From Microbacterium flavum (GTDB lineage: Bacteria; Actinomycetota; Actinomycetes; Actinomycetales; Microbacteriaceae), in the NCBI RefSeq assembly GCF_018717645.1, contig NZ_JAFLHG010000005.1, positions 62,001-126,000 on the forward strand: a stretch of 64,000 bases of DNA. The letters are read 5' to 3'. The position numbers and the translations under genes were made by a program. Shown here in pieces: positions 62,719 through 64,000 of this stretch (its first letter is position 1; the number at the start of each line of letters is the position of its first letter). The notes beneath the pieces were generated by a model. That model was not told the origin of the DNA. It ran no database searches and worked only from the letters and a program-made list of their open reading frames with translations.

Positions 62719-64000
62719 GCCTCGACGGCGGCTGGATCTGGGGAGCGGTGGCTCTCGCCGTCGGGGTGCCCATCCTGCTCGTCGTCCTCACGGAGATCCT
62801 CTCCGCCCTGCAGCGCCGTGGGAGTCCTGCGGCCGGGCCGGTGCGCCTCCTGCGCAACTGGATCGTGCCCGTCGGCGCACTGTTCGGTCTTCTCGCCTTC
62901 GCCCTCCGTTCCGACGCCGAGCACGTATGGACTCGGGTCGTTGCGACGGTGCTCGGCTTCCTCGTCATCCTCCTGATCCTGTCGGCGTTCAACGTCGCGT
63001 TGTTCGGGTCCGCGAAGGAAGGGTCGTGGCAGCAGCGGATCCCGACCATCTTCATCGAGATCGTGCGCCTGCTGCTGGTCGTGGTGGGCCTCGCCCTTCT
63101 GTTCTCGTGGGTGTGGAACGCGGATGTCGGCGGCCTGATCGCGGCGCTGGGCGTCACCTCCATCGTGATCGGCCTTGCGCTGCAGAACGCGGTGGGCGGT
63201 GTCATCTCGGGGCTGCTGCTGCTGTTCGAGCAGCCCTTCAAGATCGGTGACTGGCTCGACGTGGGCAGCTGCGAGGGGCGCGTCATCGAGGTGAACTGGC
63301 GAGCCGTGCACATCGACACGGGCTCGGGCATCCAGATCGTGCCGAACTCGACCCTCTCCGGAGCATCGTTCACGAACAAGTCCCAACCCGAGGGCGCTTA
63401 CTGGGTGAGCGCGGACGCGAAGTTCACCACCGACGACCCGCCCCAGGAGGTCATGGCACTCCTGGTCGATATCGCGCGCGGACTGCCCGATCGCGTTCGC
63501 ACGCTCGAGGCCTCGGCGAGCTATCGAGGCGCGGGAGCCTACTCCGTGTCGATCCCCGTGACCGCGCCGGCGGTCGCGGGCGACGCGCTCTCGACTTACC
63601 TGTCGTGGCTGTGGTACGCCGCGCGCCGGCGCGGCTTCGCTCTCGACGGTGACGCGACCGATCCCATCGCCGAGCCGCAGCGCCTCGACGAGGCGATCAC
63701 AGCGCTCGCTCCGTCGCTGCACCTGCGACCCGAGGACGCCGAACAGCTGAGGAGCGCATCGCGACTTGAGCGCTATGGGCGGGGAGAGGTGATCATCCCC
63801 GCGGGGGTCGTGCCCGACGAGCTGGGATTCGTCGTCTCCGGCGCGGCGGTGCTGAGAGTGACCGTCGATGACGCCGTGGTCGACGTCGGCTCGGTCGCGC
63901 CTGGGGAGGTCGTCGGGCAGACAGCCCTCACGCGCGAGCGCACCCAGGCCGCGGCTGTGGCCGCCGACGTCGTGACCCTGTTGGTCGTCCCGCTCACGAC
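62715..64000 (+). CDS. MscS-family channel with CNBD-like domain, 5' part (runs off window)
   Basis: Open from ATG 62715 (overlapping the receptor's stop) to the right edge, 428 residues so far. Four membrane spans cover about residues 7-25, 46-62, 72-95 and 111-165. The MscS pore and beta domain follow: VGGLIAALGVTSIVIGLALQ, NAVGGVISGLLLLFEQPFKI and GDWLDVGSCEGRVIEVNWRA. A cyclic-nucleotide-binding-like domain begins near residue 340 (GRGEVIIPAGVVPDELGFVV). Its phosphate cassette reads GEVVGQTALTRERTQAAAVA, with Gln402, Gln411 and Ala414 in place of the usual Glu, Arg and Thr. Bacterial cyclic-nucleotide-gated MscS channels have this architecture. Confidence 0.9.
   Translation, partial: MSLDGGWIWGAVALAVGVPILLVVLTEILSALQRRGSPAAGPVRLLRNWIVPVGALFGLLAFALRSDAEHVWTRVVATVLGFLVILLILSAFNVALFGSAKEGSWQQRIPTIFIEIVRLLLVVVGLALLFSWVWNADVGGLIAALGVTSIVIGLALQNAVGGVISGLLLLFEQPFKIGDWLDVGSCEGRVIEVNWRAVHIDTGSGIQIVPNSTLSGASFTNKSQPEGAYWVSADAKFTTDDPPQEVMALLVDIARGLPDRVRTLEASASYRGAGAYSVSIPVTAPAVAGDALSTYLSWLWYAARRRGFALDGDATDPIAEPQRLDEAITALAPSLHLRPEDAEQLRSASRLERYGRGEVIIPAGVVPDELGFVVSGAAVLRVTVDDAVVDVGSVAPGEVVGQTALTRERTQAAAVAADVVTLLVVPLT

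Overview
High-GC actinobacterial chromosome around the replication origin. The gene order rpmH-dnaA-dnaN-recF-(DciA-like)-gyrB-gyrA-(DUF3566)-tRNA-Ile-tRNA-Ala, the parAB/parS block beside it, and the fhaA-fhaB-pstP-rodA-pbpA-pknA-pknB cluster are typical of Actinobacteria. Codon habits (very frequent GGATGCC/GGCATCC words) and the accessory gene mix suggest Microbacteriaceae, most likely Microbacterium. The genus is inferred from memory of such genomes, not from a search.

Layout. 1-7.35 kb (mostly minus strand): end of a thioredoxin gene, then parB and parA, a 1.5 kb gene-free segment holding seven parS sites (an eighth lies in front of rsmG), then rsmG, jag, yidC, yidD, rnpA and rpmH. 7.35-17.9 kb (plus strand): DnaA boxes, dnaA, the likely oriC between dnaA and dnaN, recF, gyrB, gyrA, a DUF3566 membrane protein and two tRNAs. 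18-23.5 kb: SnoaL-like protein, NUDIX hydrolase, YbaK-type deacylase, cyclophilin, rhomboid protease, CrgA, class E sortase and a TrpG/PabA-type amidotransferase. 23.5-32.5 kb (minus strand): the Ser/Thr kinase, phosphatase, FHA and peptidoglycan-synthesis operon that couples phospho-signalling to cell-wall growth and division. 32.6-39.4 kb: tRNA-Leu, two tandem GntR paralogues, a cold-shock protein, HAD phosphatase, NucS, a P-loop kinase, and a divergent MFS transporter/LacI pair with a palindromic operator candidate. 39.4-45.7 kb: a six-gene Mrp Na+/H+ antiporter operon with overlapping reading frames (mrpA carries a fused B domain). 45.8-58 kb (minus strand): FAD oxidoreductase plus SRPBCC protein, penicillin acylase-type hydrolase, a YhgE/Pip pair with a TetR regulator and a 24-bp palindrome at the operon head, and argG. 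58-64 kb: an orphan surface-protein fragment, a third GntR paralogue divergent from a small winged-helix regulator, a Pr6Pr membrane protein, a Cache-HAMP-cyclase-like receptor, and an overlapping MscS channel with a cyclic-nucleotide-binding-like domain that runs off the right edge.

Most of the window is ordinary conserved origin-proximal biology. The best candidate for something new is the last operon. The receptor's cyclase domain has lost both metal-binding aspartates, and the channel's nucleotide-binding cassette has lost its key Glu and Arg. The two are overlapping genes, so they may form a receptor-channel module that no longer uses cyclic nucleotides in the usual way. Also notable are an AT-rich motif (CGATATAT) shared by four intergenic regions, mostly near GntR-type regulators, a regular spacing of the parS sites, a DnaA-box cluster 12 kb from oriC, and several short dispersed repeats, one of them read in frame inside fhaB.
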